Part shown: piece by piece, positions 11,710 through 23,326 of the stretch
How the letters are laid out: each line of letters begins with the position of its first letter
Position numbering within the stretch: position 1 is the first letter of the stretch
Assembly (NCBI RefSeq): GCF_010093815.1
Contig: NW_022985563.1
Coordinates: 760,247 to 824,246 of the forward strand
Direction of reading: 5' to 3'
From: Pseudovirgaria hyperparasitica
Taxonomy: Eukaryota > Ascomycota > Dothideomycetes > Acrospermales > Acrospermaceae
DNA: 64,000 bases
Position numbers and translations under genes: made by a program
Notes under the pieces: generated by a model
The model's database searches: none
What the model was told of the DNA's origin: nothing
The model's input: the letters and a program-made list of their open reading frames with translations, nothing else

Positions 11710-12330
11710 GGCTGTATAGAGATGTGGAAAACGAGTGTGAACGTCTGAAGGCGCGCGTAAACACGCGATGGGGCGTGCAGGTCGAGTTCATACAAATGCG
11801 AAGCGTAAAGTTAACGTAGAGATGTTGCGATAGGATATGACGAAAAGAGAAAGTGAGCGACGACAAGTACGATGCGTGAATGATCGAGTCTAGCAAGATG
11901 CTCTGAGGTCACCAACCCTGACGATGAAATTCCAGGGCCCGGAATGTTTGGCGCGCAACGCCACGTTGGGTTGGCTTAGCAACTGCCGCCAAGCAATTCG
12001 TTATCGATAACAACTAACAGCCGGGGCGGCATCGTGTCGTCGTGCCTGCCAACAATTGATATACATATACCTAGTAGGTGCGTACGTCTAGGGCATTAGC
12101 ATGCTGTCAAGTAGTGGAAATTCCACAGTTCATTCAATCGAAACCTCGAGACGCACCTGAGAGACGGAGGTATATGTACCGTGATAGGAGACCCACCGCC
12201 AAGACGCCTTCACACATCGGATCTGCCCCACCATATTCCGACGTCCTATCACCTCCGGAACATTCTGTCCGCCCACGGGAATGCACTCCGCGAGGCACGA
12301 CCCATCTCCAAAACCCTTTCAGATTGTACT
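11710..12330. promoter_or_regulatory. Divergent promoter between CYK3 and the amidase
   Basis: The 621 bp separate two start codons facing away from each other, so control elements for both genes must lie here or in the leaders. It holds a palindromic GATA site at 12000-12011 and a TATA-like ATATACATATACC at about 12059-12071 that points toward the amidase. Confidence 0.6.
12000..12011. promoter_or_regulatory. Palindromic GATA-factor site
   Basis: GTTATCGATAAC is a perfect 12-bp palindrome holding two overlapping CGATAA motifs, one per strand. It lies 320 bp upstream of the amidase ATG. AreA-type GATA factors activate amidase genes such as amdS in Aspergillus under nitrogen limitation, so nitrogen control of this amidase is a reasonable inference. 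Confidence 0.45.
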
Positions 12331-14144
12331 ATGACGTCGACGAAGAGAAAGACTAGCAAGCCGAAGAGGCCATGGCAAGACGTTGCGCATGAGGCGCAGC
12401 AATACCGTGACAGGACTGTTGCGGCTGTCAGGCCAGAACTCCCTGCACTCCCTAGCCCCTTACCCAGGAATGTCATGGCCATTCCCGGACAGATCTTGAG
12501 TCAACGTGAACTGTATATCACGTCTTTGTCTGTATCCTGTCTTCTTGATGCGCTCGCTGGTCGAGGAGTTGAACGTATCACGGCTGTGGATGTCATTAAT
12601 GCATTCCTGAGGCGCGCAGCCCTAGCACAAAGACTGGTGGGTTTGCCTCAATCTCCCACTGTTCATTGGACTTTCACAATTTGTGGAATACCACTGTCTC
12701 CTCTTACTGAAGCTTGATGTGAAAGACGAATTGTGTCACTGAATTGTTGACCACCCGTGCCTTGGGCCGCGCCAAAGAGCTTGATGACTATTTCGAGAAG
12801 CACGGCAAAACAGTTGGCCCGCTCCATGGCTTACCCATCTCCGTGAAAGAGCAGATCGGGATGGCAGGTCTCGGGCTCAATGCATCCTTCGTAGCTCTCT
12901 GGGATAAAGTAGCAACTGAGGATGCACACGTCCTCCAGATCCTGCACAATGCTGGTGCCATCTTTCATGCTCGAACAGCCGAACCTCAAACGATGATGCA
13001 TTTAGAGACAAGCTCGAACCTCTACGGTCGCACTGTAAATCCGTACAATAGTGATCTTTCATCTGGGGGAAGTTCTGGTGGTGAAGGTGCATTAGGCGGT
13101 CTTGGAGGCACTGTCCTCGGTCTTGGTTCCGATGTAGGAGGTGATTGTGCAGCTCTACTATGAATTAGCACCGTGAGATCTGACATCCTCTTAGGGAGCA
13201 TCCGATCCCCAGCGGCCAACAATGGCATCTATGGCCTGCGCCCAAGCGCTTTTCGCGTTCCCACCGACGGCTGGTCCTCTGTTGCTTGTGGCGTCGATGA
13301 AATTGCCACCGTCATTGGCCCGCTCTCATCATCCCTCTCTGGCATTGAAATTCTCATGCAGACTGTCCTCTCCGCTCGGCCCTGGCTTACTGAGCCGGCA
13401 CTTATCCCCATGCCCTGGACGCCATTCGCCATTACCGGCCCCCTTAAGATCGCAATCATGTGGCACGACGACGTCGTCCTGCCACACCCACCGATCACAC
13501 GCGTCCTCAAAAGCATGGCCTCTGCGATGCAAGCCTTAGAGAACGTGACAGTGGTCGACTGGAAACCGTACCTACATGACGAAGCATGGGCAATCGTATC
13601 AACGCTATACTACCCGGACGGTGGCGTTGAAGACATCGATATGCTTGAGTCTGCCGACGAGCCCATACTACCCCTCACGAGATGGATCATCCAGGATAAT
13701 CCCTGTGTCAGGGAGCTCTCAATGCAAGAGCTGAACTATTGGAAAGAGGAGCGCGAAGCATACCGCAAAGAATATGCACAGTATTGGCACGCCACATCAC
13801 AATCAGACAGCGGCGAGGTCGATGTCATACTCTGCCCCGTCGGCCCTGGATGTGCGCCAAAACATGAGACTGCGAAGTACTGGGGATATACAAGTCAGTG
13901 GAACTTACTGGATTATCCTGCAGTGGTGTTTCCGGTTGGGAAAGCAAATAGAGAGGCTGATGAGAAGAAAAGGGATGCGCAATGGCTCTCCGGGCAGGAT
14001 AAGATGAATTGGGACCTGTACGAGCCGGAGACGTTTGATGGGGTGCCAATTAGTCTACAGCTTGTAGCGAGAAGATGTGAAGATGAGAAGCTACTAGCGG
14101 TTGCAAAGTGGTTGCAAGAGAAGTTGGAATTTCCGTTCAGATGA
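12331..14144 (+). CDS. Amidase (amidase-signature family, AmdS/FAAH-like)
   Basis: Exons 12331-12636, 12726-13140 and 13195-14144 encode about 556 residues, the usual size of fungal acetamidase-like enzymes. The catalytic Ser-cisSer-Lys triad is complete: Lys143 in LPISVKEQ, Ser218 in SSGGSSGGEGAL and Ser242 in GSDVGGSIRSPA. The spacings match those of fatty acid amide hydrolase. The second intron splits the GSDVGG/SIRSP block; reading through it gives an early stop, and splicing at 13141/13194 restores the signature exactly. The C-terminal blocks DVILCPVGPGCAPKH, WNLLDYPAVVFPVG and FDGVPISLQLVARR are family-typical. No signal peptide is seen, so it is probably cytosolic and releases ammonia from an amide. 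Substrate cannot be told from sequence. A GATA palindrome upstream suggests nitrogen regulation. An earlier ATG at 12181 in frame gives a proline/arginine-rich extension and is less likely. Confidence 0.93.
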
Positions 14145-15054
14145 TTATGTAACTATCGCTTAAGAGTCTACCATGACCAGAGAGAAACCAGTAATCCCAT
14201 ATCTGATCATAGGGGATCTGCTATTTATTGAAAGACGATCATTGTAAAGCTATATTCCGATCTGTTGGTTTAGTCTCCACATGTGGAGAAAAGCACCCCA
14301 TGTCAAACTCCGTAATAGATCATTATTAGTATGTTCCAAGCTGCGTCTGCTCAATGTCTATCGGAAGCCGCTAGAGATTGTGTGGTGAAAAGACCGATCC
14401 CTCACACGAGTCAAGATCACTGTAGCTTCTACGGTAGTCTAGGTTATGTAGATTATTTAACACTAAACATATATATATAGCAGTGAGAAGAATGATGGTA
14501 CAGGATAATTAGAAGAATTTGAGACTGTCGCAAATTTTCCAGTGGCATAACGGTGGTGGATTATGCGGAGTTGGAAATACATATTCTAGTAAGAACAGTA
14601 GAGACAAAAGATAACAGGTAAAAAACGAGAATAATATAGACGTTTCGATTGTATTATGTATGTATATTATCTAGACTTAGGAGTCTATACTATAGTAACA
14701 AGGGTCGAGATAGAAGAGAATAGACGAAAGTCGAGATTTATGTGGAATCTTCTAATAGTTTGAGACATATACATCACAGAGATAGGAACATATATTATAG
14801 TAATAAGGGTAGAGATGAAAGAGAAGAGGAGAAAGTCAGGATTATTACGGAATACTTAGATGCTTCAAATATACAGATCAATATTACTACAAACGTGCTG
14901 TTAAAGCTCAACGGGCTTTGATTCTGCACAACGCCCTGCCTCTCTAGGCTTGCTTAGTGCTCGCTGTATTACATGAACGAAAGAATTACAAAGAGGCCCC
15001 TCCCATGCATTACAAGCCCGTCTAAAGTGATACTGAGAACTTTGATTCCCAGCA
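14145..15054. other. AT-rich intergenic region after the amidase
   Basis: About 0.9 kb with no gene. Composition becomes AT-rich from about 14,440. It contains a diverged tandem duplication (annotated separately). It lies between the 3' ends of the amidase and the minus-strand hypothetical gene. Confidence 0.5.
14691..14880 (+). repeat. Diverged tandem duplication, about 105-bp period
   Basis: TATAGTAACAAGGGTCGAGA at 14691 returns as TATAGTAATAAGGGTAGAGA at 14796. The match continues through a purine-rich GAAGAGAATAGACGAAAGTC-like core and a AATAGTTTGAGACATATAC/ATGCTTCAAATATAC-like tail. A weaker third unit may start near 14566. Origin unknown. Confidence 0.55.
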
Positions 15055-16149
15055 TCATCCTCTCCGCCTGGCCACTCCACTCCCTTCTGATCCTTCTTCC
15101 TCCTCCTCTCCTCCAAAGGCCTCCTCGTTCCTCCTCTTTCGAATGGCCAAGGTGGCCATCCGCCGCCTCACCAACCCAACCTCCAACTTGGCTGTCGCCA
15201 TGTCGGCACGCTTCCTGTACATTTCGGCCCTGTGGGCCTTGAACGAAACCGACCCTGGCGCAAACGTCTCTGCCTTGAGGCCAGCTGACAGGCCGAGGTT
15301 CTTGTCTGCCTCTGCCTGCCAGGAGAACTGTTCCTCTTCCAACTTGAGGATTCTGTCCATGTCTAAGATGTCATCCTCATCCATGTATTCGTCCAAGCCA
15401 GGGAATTCTCGCTCGTGTGTGCCATATTTTCCAGCGCAGTATGTTGGTCCTAAGGGAAGCGTTGTGGACTGGGATTGACGTATATTGGCGTGGCTGTTTC
15501 CCTGTGATGTGTTCCCATATTCCAGGGCTTGGTCATTGTTTTCTTCGTTGTCATCATCGCCGTCATGGATGGCTATCGTTCCGTCTCCCCTATCGACGCC
15601 TCCCTGATCAGCTTCAGTATGGTCCTCCTCATCGCTCTCCTCTTTCTGCTCATTATCACTCGACTCCGGAATCGTATCCGGATCATCCTCAGAGTCTTCG
15701 CTATGCACCTCTAGCTCTTCATTGGGACCAATACTCGCGTAAATACGATATCCCGCTCGTACATCCTCCGGAGAAACGGCGAATTCTCTTGTCTGGATAC
15801 GTTGGATACCCGCGGGACTGTTCAGTCTGCCCTCATGTTCGAGGCGCTCAATTGCGCGTCGAGTAGACCATTGAGCCAAGATCTCTTTCTGTGCGTCATG
15901 AGGGACTTCGCATTCTCGTGCAAACTCTAAAAGTGCGTCGAGGAGGACCTTCGTCCAGTCAGAAGGCGCTAGCACTGGCTTATTTAGCCATTCCTGCTCC
16001 GTTCCACTGTAAAGAAGCATTCGATGAGCTTTTCGGGGGGCGGCCTCGTACGGGAAGAAATCATGCATGGTGTCGAGATCCCATAGTACGCATAGTCTGT
16101 CAATTTGCGCCTGTCGTTCGTCTCTCCTGCGATGCATATATAGAGGCAT
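15055..16149 (-). CDS. Uncharacterised protein with acidic centre (paralog A)
   Basis: Single open frame on the minus strand; the first in-frame ATG at 16149 gives about 364 residues, and further open sequence upstream to 16215 has no ATG. An acceptor-like CGCAG just inside the frame near 16128 means a short upstream first exon, as in the neighbouring gene, is possible. I do not recognise the family. Visible parts: an N-terminal helical block with WDLDTMHDFFPYEAAPRKAH, an extremely acidic middle (EDSEDDPDTIPESSDNEQ, EESDEEDHTEAD) and a basic C-terminal helix (MYRKRADMATAKLEVGLV, LAIRKRRNEEA). The order of blocks matches the gene at 17063-18175 on the other strand (YEAPKRAH; LEIRKRKQADE), suggesting an ancient duplication. 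Probably nuclear or nucleic-acid associated from its charge pattern, which is weak inference. Confidence 0.7.
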   Translation of the reverse strand: MPLYMHRRRDERQAQIDRLCVLWDLDTMHDFFPYEAAPRKAHRMLLYSGTEQEWLNKPVLAPSDWTKVLLDALLEFARECEVPHDAQKEILAQWSTRRAIERLEHEGRLNSPAGIQRIQTREFAVSPEDVRAGYRIYASIGPNEELEVHSEDSEDDPDTIPESSDNEQKEESDEEDHTEADQGGVDRGDGTIAIHDGDDDNEENNDQALEYGNTSQGNSHANIRQSQSTTLPLGPTYCAGKYGTHEREFPGLDEYMDEDDILDMDRILKLEEEQFSWQAEADKNLGLSAGLKAETFAPGSVSFKAHRAEMYRKRADMATAKLEVGLVRRRMATLAIRKRRNEEAFGGEEEEEGSEGSGVARRRG

Positions 16150-17062
16150 TTCAAGAGCTGGATTTGAATGGTGTAGAAGCAGAGCTGAATATACATGTAA
16201 GTATCTATGGAACACAAGTTCTCGAAGGAATCGGACACTTAGACTTTCTCAAAGGAAAATGTTGTTAAAAGACCAGAGCAATGGTAAAGTCTCGGTGATG
16301 GCACAGTAATGATGATAATCTATGTTTGATTTAGCAGTGTCGCAGATGAATGCATGCTTGAATGGAGCTACCTTACCCGTCTAACAGACTTTTACGGGCG
16401 AAAGACAAATTCTAGCACTAGAATTAAGTCGATAGTAACGTGTAGTAGTTGGCGTTAGCTTAGAGACTATGGACGTCTAGCTGTTAATGTCGAGATATAG
16501 ATCGTCAAAGTGTCGTTTAAAAGGGCATCTAGACGCGGTTGTAGTCGTGCTATAAGGTAACCAGGCCCCTGTTCTGTACACACGTAGATTCAGTTCTCAA
16601 CACTCGGCTATGCTAGCTTTTCACTCCTTGTTTTCACTGCGCTAGAACTCCGGATAACTATCCAAGGCACATCATCTGTCACGGTAACCGGGGACATATA
16701 TTGCCGAGACAGGCTTGCACATATAGAGCTCCATAGCTAGAAATACTCTGCCTTCCCTCTCTTCTTTTTCCTTGTCTTCAACACTCGTCTGAAACTCTTA
16801 GTATCAATAAGTGGACTTCTTTGTTTACTTAAGAGGAATACTTCTTCTCCTTGTCTTTCTTTCCCACTCTATGCCTTCACGGCATACCTGAGTTCCTGAG
16901 GTTGCGAATACATATACTTTCCCCTCTGTTTACTGGTGCTCTTCATAACATACCTGGTGCTCCCATTGTGGATATAGTGCTACCAGTTACCATATTATCC
17001 TCCGAAAGTCACTGCTCGATCTCACACAGCAAAACACTTTGTAACGTATTCACGGCTTCGAA
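16150..17062. other. Divergent intergenic region between the paralog pair
   Basis: About 0.9 kb separate the two start codons. It holds TGTCACGGT at 16677-16685, whose inverted copy occurs at 18513-18521 beyond the right-hand gene, and a pyrimidine-rich stretch (16745-16870) typical of fungal promoters and leaders. No gene is seen. Confidence 0.45.
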
Positions 17063-18175
17063 ATGGTATCCACACGATCAGTAAGTGACTAAGAACAGCC
17101 TAATATTTTATCACCACTAACAGGCATCAACAAGAAGATCCTTGAAGCCTCCGGATCGGATCGAAATGCCACCAAGGCCGAGACTTCGGAGAAGAGGACC
17201 GTCGAAGACGGCCGAGCAAGCAAGTCTAGCGAAGCAGAAAAGGAGGGCTTGATCCAGCAGATCTTGGACTCTTGGAGCTACTCTATCGATGACCTAGAAG
17301 CATGGCTTCCACAGTACGAAGCTCCCAAAAGAGCCCACCAGTGGGAAACAAAGCTCCTACACGAACTAGTCTACATCGCTAGTCTTCACAACCCTGTGGT
17401 CGCCCGAGAACACATCATCACCCAGCGGAAACTGCGAATTTGCCGACGCCGCACAGCCTCAGGTCAAACAAGACCATATGACAACGAGCAAGTCACCGAA
17501 ACCGATGTTGTCGATGCTTGCTTAGCCATCGCACAAGCGCCCGGTGCTGCCAGGCCCGATCCAGAAGACCTCGAGCAACTCGCCGGCTTCGACGAGACCC
17601 GTTCGAGCTCTGAGCTTTACGATGATGGAGACGTAGACGCCGAAGAAGCCAACGCCATAGGTCACAGCGGCATCAACCAAAACCCAGTACTTGCCACCAC
17701 CGAGAACAATTCTCCCCCTCACCGACCCGCCCGTCATCCCGCGCGGCTCCCTGTGTTTCGCCGCCCGGTCAATACCGTATCTCGGTCTCGTGCCAGCTCC
17801 CCACAGACCTACGTGGCGGGCCAAGTCATGACCAAGGCACGCCGTCTCAGTGATATCACGCTGGACGAAACCATCTCGCAGCTCGACCTCATGGAGCTGG
17901 AGCACCACCTGGACGCGGTTGAGGCTGACGAGGTCGACAAAGGCATGGTGCAATGCTATAAGGTGCAGTGCCACCGGTCGGAGCGCAATGCCATCGCGGC
18001 GGTGAGAGCTGGGCAAGTACCAAACGCGCACATGTCTAGGTCGCTGGAGTATACCGCTCGTGCTGAGGAGAGGGAAGCTTACCGTCGCCAGAGGCGGGTT
18101 GATCACTATAGGCGGATTTTGGAGATTAGGAAGAGGAAGCAGGCAGATGAGGTTGCGCGCCAGAGAAGGAGATAG
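17063..18175 (+). CDS. Uncharacterised protein (paralog B)
   Basis: Predicted exons 17063-17080 and 17135-18175 (about 352 residues). The start is chosen because the main frame has no usable ATG until far inside. ATG GTA TCC ACA CGA TCA is followed by GTAAGT, a CTAAC branch site at about 17117 and an in-phase AG at 17133-17134; the nearer CAG at 17122-17124 is out of phase and too close to the branch site. The family is not recognised. Visible features: LIQQILDSWSYSIDDLEAWL, then YEAPKRAHQWETKLLHEL, an acidic stretch, a Pro/Arg-rich linker, the helical block ISQLDLMELEHHLDAVEADE and a strongly basic C-terminal coiled region (RRQRRVDHYRRILEIRKRKQ). Block order and several short identities are shared with the divergent gene at 15055-16149. 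Confidence 0.68.
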
Positions 18176-19945
18176 ACTGGTGGTTTCTCTACGGTATGAT
18201 GACTGTCTCTTCCTGTATCGATAGAGCATTTCTAAGTTCATGGGTCTAGATAGACCTTGATGTATCGTGTACCACTACAAGAGCTCAATAAACTTCATCC
18301 AAGGCGTTAGTATATAGTTTCTTCATGGTATAATGTTCTACTATTCGCGTAGCTATAAATGCGTAATATATCAATGGGTAAGAGAAGATATATAGATATC
18401 CTACTCTCATAGAATAACTTCTTAAAGATAAACATCTAATAAATGTAGCCAAGTTTAGAACTATAGTAGTTCTCTTACCTATATACCTTCTAGAGTTTAT
18501 GACACGGTAATCACCGTGACACGACATAGCTGGCGATACCAAAGGAGACAGTTACGGCAGGAACTGCCAGATACTGTCTGTTTATCATATGAGAAGATAA
18601 GGAGATACCTAGCTTTACTCAATTAATACGATATCCATGACTTGACATAATCTGACCTTAGCATCTTGGTAGCTAAAAGTAAACTAGGAGCTCGTCATTA
18701 TTTGAAAAGACAGCACTAGTCAAGCACCGATACTAATAGCGCCTGAAACGTAATAGCCTACTAAAGTCTAAACCTCATCTGACCCGCGAGTAATACCTAA
18801 GACGCTTCTGTAACCTCAGCTTAAAAGGCTTACGGATATGTGGAAGAAGGGGAGACCCGAAGGACAGTAATCTACGGATCCTAGTAAATAGACGTCAAAT
18901 AAGAGATAAACATGGTATCTCAATCGTGCCAGCCCATAAATAACGCCCAAGGAAAGGGAGTGGAGGCACTTGCACGCATAGCGCTACATACCTCTGCACC
19001 ACTACCTAAAAGGGATCCAAACTCATGTCGATATAATTATCCTCCTATGACACGCCGCCAATAGGACTTCGTCCGGTGTTTAGGCATCGCGCTATATGTA
19101 TGTACCATAAATCGTACCAGACCTCTCTATTGGCTGTAAGGAAGTCATCGCAGTTCACAGGCGTATATCTGAGCATAACGCGAGCTATGCACTCATACGC
19201 GGCCCTGGGTTGTGCACAAATAGCACGAGATAGCAGGGGTAAAAAAGGGAGATTACGTTGTATTCCGGTGCGCTGTGCGCTGTGAGGCCTGCCAAGTAGG
19301 TACAGCTACTACAACGCCATAAAAGCACAACTTATTATTTACCATACAATGCCAGACAAAAAACCACCAGTCCCAGACCACATAAAGCAAACAAGCAAAC
19401 CAGGAAAATTGAAAGATTCGTTTCACGTGACGTATGAGGAAATGGGACGCCGCCAGCACACACTACTCCACAGCCAACCTCTAGTTTCGTGATGCTCTGC
19501 AAGAGGATGTAACAGTGTTTCGGCAGACATATAAAGGCTCGGCGTGACACCACGCTTCCATAGCAGGGAGACAGCATTGTGACATGCATGCGTGACCTTG
19601 TGCTACTCGTAATACGTGGCCCCGCCAGCCCGCACACACAGACCACCGGTCAGTACCCAGGACGAGCTGACTACAGCACAGTGGTGTAGAACTGGGCAAG
19701 GAAGAGACATATTCGACACCCTTCAAGTAACGAAGGAAGGTCCCTATTGCAGCTTCTCTAGCACCAACGGCGTCGAAAGCCCTTGCCAGGCACAAGAAAG
19801 GAGACTGTAGTGCAAGGTGAGGCAAGAGGCATGATTCCGGTGCAGTGTATGAGTCGCAAAGGGGAAAGTGCATATATGCTCATGACACGTGAGGCACACA
19901 AAACACAGACAAAATGCGCGGGACACAGAACCCCGCACGAGGCGC
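18176..19945. other. Intergenic region, partly AT-rich, possible repeat remnant
   Basis: No gene is supported in this 1.8 kb. The section 18,240-18,520 is AT-rich and ends on the right with CACGGTAATCACCGTGACA, a short palindrome whose outer end ACCGTGACA mirrors TGTCACGGT at 16677. It could be a decayed LTR or transposon end. The part near 19,300-19,940 is ordinary composition and probably includes the 3' UTR of the minus-strand gene ending at 19946. Confidence 0.4.
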
Positions 19946-21216
19946 TCACACTATAACAAAGTCCTTCTCGATAGGTGCTGGTTCCTCTTCGAATAACTCA
20001 TCAGCAAGTATTCGCGATTGAGTTACCACAGGAGTAGGCTCTGCTTGGGCGTCCTCGGTCCAGATAGGGATGTCCTTTTTCTCTTTCTCGACAGGTTCGT
20101 TCTTCTTGGACGCTGGTGAATAGAAATCGAAATCCTTGAACTCCTTGGAGAGGCGGGATGGTTTAGGTGCATTCACAATGACATAGGACTGTGCGTCCAG
20201 GCCCGGACCATAGTAATCTGCGGCAGGAAGATCTCCAAGAGCTCTACGGTCTTCGTTCATTGCGTCGACGGAGGCGAAACGTTCCTTGGCGGGCACCTTA
20301 GCAGTAAAAGGGTCCTGAGCGGGAGTGTTAGGGTTGAATTCTGAAGAAGTTCTGGTGCTACTGGCTGCGGTGACAGAGGCAATGAAGTCCGGGGGTGGGA
20401 TGTTTTCTTTTCCGCGATCTTTGGCTTCTTTCTGTAGCCTGGTCTCACAGTCATCGTCGGAGCTGATATCGAGGACACATGCTGAGTGCTCCATCATATT
20501 GGTAGCCTCCTCTTCTGCAGTGTCTTCATGAATCTCGAAAAACCAAGATTTTGGCATCGGCTCGTCCACGATAGGCTTTGGCTCGGGGGCTGCCTTGGGG
20601 GTATACGTGGGAATCGAACCAGAAAGAGCAGCATCGAGAGAGAATGGTAGTCCAGACTGTGCTTTACGACCAAAGGATGGCGGATCGACGCGGTGGAATG
20701 GAGACCCCCCAGTCTTACGACGGGAGAGCAGCCCAACACGTTTATGTTTTGGAGAGCCACGGCTCTGGCTGATTGGAGTGGTATTGGCAGTGACTGGAGA
20801 AGAGACGGCATTGCGTGCCATCGAGGACTTAAATTGGCTAGGGGCAGATCGGGCTGAAGATGGTACGGTGGTGAGGGAAAACTTGGAGACCTTCTGAGGA
20901 GTACCACCATATGCCTTTGACCGCTTTGAAGGGGAGTTGAAGATTGAAGGATCAATGTTCTCCGAATCAAGATCATCCTCGAACTGCGTGGGGCACCGGC
21001 GTTTAGTGGAAGGCGAGAGAGTGACCTTGCCCGACTTGAGGGATGCAGTGACAGCTGTGAAGACGCGAAGTTAGCACTGTCCTGACTCTGCCGTACGAGC
21101 TTGCTCTAGAGTCAAGTTTCATGCGTACCATTCTGTCTGTTCTTTGCACTCGCCAGAGAGTGCAACCTAGGGCTGTCAAGGGAGGCGAATGGCTGACGGG
21201 GCTGAAGCGTTGCCAT
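19946..21216 (-). CDS. Conserved disordered protein with KEN box
   Basis: Exons on the minus strand are 21216-21129 and 21054-19946 (about 398 residues); the 74-bp intron has a GTACGC donor and a CACAG acceptor. The ATG is chosen because it opens MATLQPRQPFASLDSPRLH, the first frame-consistent start after a normal leader. No enzymatic fold is visible. Short islands look conserved: DSENIDPSIFNSPSKRSK, GGSPFHRVDPPSF, LPFSLDAALSG, WFFEIHEDTAEEEATNMMEH, ACVLDISSDDD and the terminal EKDFVIV. KEN at about residues 245-247 (GKENIPP) is a degradation signal recognised by the anaphase-promoting complex. Several SP/TP sites and basic clusters (STKRRC, PSKRSK) suggest a nuclear, cell-cycle-regulated protein. 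That is inference from motifs; I do not recognise the protein by name. Confidence 0.82.
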
Positions 21217-23326
21217 TGTAGTAGCGAGTGGGTGAGGTCAAGAAGAAAGAAGATGCAGAGGAATGTCACAACACGCCTCGAGTCGTGTAGAGATCAAGTG
21301 GCGTCAATCGTAGCTGTGTCTACGCGTTCAAAGCAGTAAACACGAAAGCGAACGAAGAGGATCCCTAGCAGAGATGACGACAACGATGAAGACGATGAGT
21401 ATCAAGAAGAAGTGATTGAGACGAGTCCTTGAAGGAATGGAGTAGATTTAAGGGGAGGAGGATATGAGACTCGGAGGACAAGCAAGCCTGGAGAGAGATA
21501 GGCGGGAGTAAGTGTGTATTGGTGAACTAGGAGATCCGACAGGGATTGGGCCGGTGAGTAGTGCGAATGAGTCGAAAATGGCTCGAACGCGTAAAGAAAG
21601 CGTGGAACCGAACGCGTGAAATAGAAGGGAGCCAAAACCGAAAGATAGAGAGGGACGGAGTGTATATGATGGGTGGAGGGTTGCGGAGAGCGGAAAGGGA
21701 CCCACGCACCCTTTCGAGTCGCGCGCTGCCCCTCACGTCGTCTCACGTCGTCTCACGTCAACGCGCTGCTCTTCTCTCCCTTGGAAACGATCGACAGTGC
21801 AAAGCTTGCGATTCCTGCAGGCTGCAGCGTCTACCTTGTAAATCGTCTGAAAGAAGCAGAAGACGGCGTCGCAAGTGAATGGCAGGTAATAATACCAGAG
21901 CTGATCAATTGGCTCTCGTGCACCGGGGGTAGCGTTTCTGCATACACAGGATCGCTACGTGCCCCACCCATTCATCGCGCTAGAGACACGACCACCATAC
22001 GCGACAACTTCGTGATGATTGGGACCTTGCTACCCTTATTGTTCTCTATCCCTCACCCTGATCCCAATAACCGCTCTATGTCAGCGCCTTCTCGAGTGCA
22101 TCTTGCTGCCATCGTACAGCCGCGTCTCGCCATTCTAGGCACCACCATCTACACGATCATGGTCCTTCGTTATAGCTGTCATATGGGACGTCCGGTGAGA
22201 AGCCTCGCTAGACTGGGCAACGAAGCACGAGTAACCGCCCGAGGCGTATTCTGTGCAGCAACTTGCCGTCTCGACGGACTTAAGCGTAGAATGAACTGTG
22301 AGGCAGATTCCCAGGAGCGGCTTTCGTAGTGCATTTAGACTCAGTCCCGTTCCAAGTCGTGTTTCTTCTGGTCGATTCGCTCACGTCCACCACTACGACT
22401 CCACGCATAATCTTCTCCCCTACCATCACACACAAGCACGTCTTTGAGATCGACACGGCCTGGCCATATCAGCTCGTCTAAGTAGGAACTGACGTGGTTC
22501 TCAGCAAGCCACAGTGCGTTGGCTCTGATGGTTGCCGAGCGAACGAGCGAGCAACAAGATCAGCCATTGGACACAGCCTGGACTACATGACGCGACACCA
22601 TGATTTAGCATTATTCATACATCCTCAGGTCGGCGGTGGCATGATGTCTCGGCTTGAAGTTGTTTTTCCGTTGATCGCGCGACGAGAAATGTGAAGCCAT
22701 GCGTTCAATACCATTCGTACCAGAGCGAATGATTCTTGCATGGCTGAAAAGAACTTGGAGCTCGAACTTCCCGCATTGTCTTGCGATGAAGTCGAGAGAC
22801 CGAATCCGAGACCTCGAGGGGGGCCTAAATTGAGACCACCAGTCGGCAGTCCTGTGTTTCATTTTCAGATGTTTCAAAAGACCAAATTGGGTACCGCAAA
22901 GATTCATTTGCAGACCATATCAGCCGGACTTTTTCTCGTGATCAAACATCTCTGCCAATGCTCTCGTGATTGCCTACCAGTAAAGTACAGTTGTTGAGTT
23001 ACCCCAGGCAAGATGTTAAGATCACACCAAGATCAAACATATACTCGCAATACCAAGCTATCAGGAGCTTGAAAAAGGGTTCAGAGGCCAAATGAGGTTC
23101 ATTGGTGACGAGCCTATAGTATTTTCCATTTTGGACTCATCTGCCTAACACTTGCACACTAATCGTGAGGTCAGTACAACGGTATTCTTACCTAGGTAGG
23201 TACATAGCACCTGATATTAACAACACCTTTAGAAAAAGGTAAATATCACCCTGCGACAGCGTCAAAGCCCATCACACAGACATGCGTCCACGAAATAATT
23301 TTTGAAATTTGAGACAAGCCACAGAT
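21217..23326. other. Intergenic region with short direct repeats
   Basis: About 2.1 kb without a convincing gene. The frame 21673-22329 (+) is open but has no recognisable domain and poor codon character. At 21732-21760 a 10-bp unit TCACGTCGTC repeats almost three times, about 520 bp upstream of the start of the KEN-box gene. At 21801-21842 one frame reads a C-x2-C-x6-C half zinc cluster without its partner half. Confidence 0.45.
21732..21760 (+). repeat. 10-bp direct repeat TCACGTCGTC
   Basis: Two complete units and a third partial unit occur head to tail in the upstream region of the minus-strand KEN-box gene. Each unit contains ACGTC, a possible bZIP half-site. Function unknown. Confidence 0.6.

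Noticed and set aside
19481-19873. Minus-strand 130-codon frame
   Set aside because: Lies just downstream of the KEN-box gene and several overlapping frames are equally open; likely 3' UTR or intergenic sequence.
21673-22329. Plus-strand 218-codon frame
   Set aside because: No recognisable domain, low-complexity promoter-like beginning, no splice or conservation evidence.
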